Below are positions 35,257 through 36,514 of a stretch of DNA of 36,514 nt, in pieces. Position numbers and translations under genes: made by a program. The DNA is taken from the NCBI GenBank assembly GCA_937893635.1, contig CALBGF010000248.1, positions 1-36,514 of the forward strand, given 5' to 3'. The stretch's first letter is position 1. The number at the start of each line of letters is the position of its first letter. The notes below the pieces were generated by a model that worked only from the letters and a program-made list of their open reading frames with translations, was not told the DNA's origin and did no database searches. Source of the stretch: an uncultured Mollicutes bacterium (GTDB taxonomy: Bacteria; Bacillota_I; Bacilli_A; RFN20; CAG-826).

Positions 35257-35907
35257 ATGGAAAAAAATGTATTTGAAGAAGCTGCAAAAGCTTATGTTGA
35301 AGTGATGAATACTGCAACTGAAATGTTTAAATTTCATCAACAATCTATGGCAAACGAAGGAAAACAATTTGACATTCGTGTTGGTTTAAATCAACTTGAT
35401 GTTATTATCCAATATTCTATGCTTCAAGTGGCTCTTAATGACGATGAACTAGATGAAAGTGAAGTAGGTTTTATTAAATCAATGTCACAATTTTGTGATT
35501 TCTGTGATTATTTAAACCAAGTAGGATATCGAGGCGTTACTTGGGATGTAATTTTTAACACTGATGAAAATTCTTTAAAAGAAGTATTAGAAGAATCTAA
35601 AAAATCAGTTATTTCTTTATCACAAGATTTTGTTAGAATTTTCTCATTAATTGATGCAATGACTGAACATAATTATTTAGATGATTTATATAAGAACTTC
35701 TGCGCAATCATCGCTGGCATTATGCAAGCAGATGGTAAAGCTTATAAAGAAGAAATAGCAAATGGATGTTTATTAATTGATTTAATTAATGTTGTTAATG
35801 CTCAAAAGCAAGATTTTGAAAATGTAATTGCTGCAAAAAACTCACAACCAAAAGAACAACCAAATGCTAAAAAATCATTAAAAGATTATTATGTAAAAAA
35901 AAACTAA
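35257..35907 (+). CDS. TerB-like helical domain protein, zero-frame part of a possible frameshift gene
   Basis: A 216-residue, mostly helical protein without export signal. YSMLQVALNDDELDESEVGF (about 50-69) and IMQADGKAYKEEI (about 155-167) resemble the paired acidic helices of TerB-like domains, which in TerB bind metal and sit in membrane-linked stress complexes; the match is loose. A Q/P/K-rich linker (about 188-205) leads to the end. AGAGGAAA lies 6 bases before the ATG. The last codons are AAA AAA AAC TAA, which form the slippery heptamer A AAA AAC right before the stop. The -1 frame continues without a stop into a trypsin-like protease, so the 216-residue product may be only the short form of a 418-residue protein. 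Confidence 0.82.
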   Translation: MEKNVFEEAAKAYVEVMNTATEMFKFHQQSMANEGKQFDIRVGLNQLDVIIQYSMLQVALNDDELDESEVGFIKSMSQFCDFCDYLNQVGYRGVTWDVIFNTDENSLKEVLEESKKSVISLSQDFVRIFSLIDAMTEHNYLDDLYKNFCAIIAGIMQADGKAYKEEIANGCLLIDLINVVNAQKQDFENVIAAKNSQPKEQPNAKKSLKDYYVKKN

Positions 35908-35938
35908 TTAATCTTGATTCGGATAAAAAGGTTAATTA
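35898..35938 (+). other. Candidate -1 frameshift (or transcriptional slippage) site
   Basis: The TerB-like frame reads AAA AAC TAA with an extra A ahead, so A AAA AAC (35898-35904) is in the phase required for -1 slipping and directly precedes the stop. It is part of a run of nine A (35895-35903), which could also cause polymerase slippage. Behind it TAATTAATC (35905-35913) pairs with GGTTAATTA (35930-35938), 9 bp with one wobble, loop of 16. The helix starts with no spacer after the heptamer, closer than the usual 5-9 bases. Confidence 0.5.
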
Positions 35939-36512
35939 CAAAAACAAAGAAGAAGCTTTGGCTTATATAGAAACTGATACTGGTTCAGGATCCGGATTTA
36001 TGATTACAAATACCGGTCTATGTTTTACTTGTAATCATGTGATTAAAGGTTCTACTGAAATCTATGTTGGCTTAATTAATAATGATGGTAAAAAAACTGT
36101 TTATAAAGCAAATGCATTAATTCAAAATGAAGATGAAGATTTTGCTATTATTGAATTAGAAGATTGTATTGATAATTATTTCTATGAATTAGAATTAGAC
36201 TATAAGACACTTAAAACTGGCAATGATGTAGCTATATTTGGTTATCCATTTGGATCAGCGTTAAATGATGAAATAATGGAATTAGAGCCATCACTTACTA
36301 AAGGATATATTTCTTCTAAAAATAAAATCAATGGTCACATTTGTTATTACTTAGATATTAATTCCGCACCTGGCAATAGCGGTGGTCCAGTATTCTCTTT
36401 AGATACTAATAAAGTAATCGGCTATTTATGTGGATCATATGGTAATGATCGCTCAGATATCATCTTTATTAGGACATTAGAATATTTCTTAAAAAATTAT
36501 TTAAAAGATTAA
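35904..36512 (+). CDS. Trypsin-like serine protease domain in the -1 frame
   Basis: A chymotrypsin-fold protease domain of the S1/HtrA-like group. The triad is visible: H in CFTCNHVI (codon 36036), D in NEDEDFAII (codon 36138) and S in SAPGNSGGPV (codon 36378). GSGSGFMITNTG is the first strand. No good start exists in this frame: the nearest ATG (36000) would cut into that strand, and a TTG at 35958 has only a poor AAGAAG before it. Upstream the frame stays open and protein-like (DSDKKVNYKNKEEALAYIET) back to the slippery heptamer, so I annotate from 35904 as the -1 extension of the TerB-like gene. No PDZ domain or signal peptide, so cytoplasmic. Alternatives: independent TTG-started gene, natural frameshift mutation, or a sequencing error in the A run. 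Confidence 0.82.
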   Translation, partial: LINLDSDKKVNYKNKEEALAYIETDTGSGSGFMITNTGLCFTCNHVIKGSTEIYVGLINNDGKKTVYKANALIQNEDEDFAIIELEDCIDNYFYELELDYKTLKTGNDVAIFGYPFGSALNDEIMELEPSLTKGYISSKNKINGHICYYLDINSAPGNSGGPVFSLDTNKVIGYLCGSYGNDRSDIIFIRTLEYFLKNYLKD

Positions 36513-36514
36513 AA

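Overview
The window is AT-rich and uses the standard stop codons: TAA, TAG and TGA all end genes, and tryptophan is TGG. Genes have Gram-positive style AGGAGG ribosome sites, several lipoprotein signal peptides, and TTGnnn-17-TATAAT promoters. No RNA polymerase, ribosomal or rRNA gene is present, so placement is inference. It looks like a low-GC Bacillota, probably a gut or plant-polysaccharide associated Bacilli/Erysipelotrichia-like lineage.

Layout. 1-1656: the end of a GH2 glycosidase. 1776-6047: enolase, flanked by two distinct DUF4143-type AAA ATPases, each bounded by terminators. 6158-7557 (minus): an SPFH/band-7 membrane protein behind a leader that I read as a yybP-ykoY (Mn2+) riboswitch with terminator and promoter. 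7812-9957: an AgrC/AgrA-like sensor kinase and LytTR regulator. 10102-33185: a 23-kb surface and glycan region. 33218-33976 (minus): a DeoR-family regulator. 34179-36512: a TPR protein, then a TerB-like gene that runs into a trypsin-like protease through what looks like a -1 frameshift site.

The 23-kb region holds three transcription-unit sets built around large GH3 enzymes with permuted domain order and a membrane segment at each end. Each is followed directly by a small multi-pass membrane protein. Two sets are near-parallel copies: GH3, small membrane protein, Ig-like membrane protein, lipoprotein, and a large beta-helix surface protein (14962-23269 and 24809-33185). The first set (10102-14755) has a BspA-like LRR lipoprotein ahead of the GH3 and small membrane protein. 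A GH128 lipoprotein, a family of beta-1,3-glucanases, lies between the two large cassettes on the opposite strand. All these genes encode predicted envelope proteins and no sugar transporter is present. I infer surface breakdown or sensing of a beta-glucan-like polymer.

Regulation: four LacI/CcpA-type palindromes precede the four transcription units, and tandem TGATT repeats with mostly 10-bp period precede three of them and the DeoR gene. The strongest leads are the duplicated GH3 cassette, the A AAA AAC frameshift junction, and the riboswitch in front of an SPFH gene.
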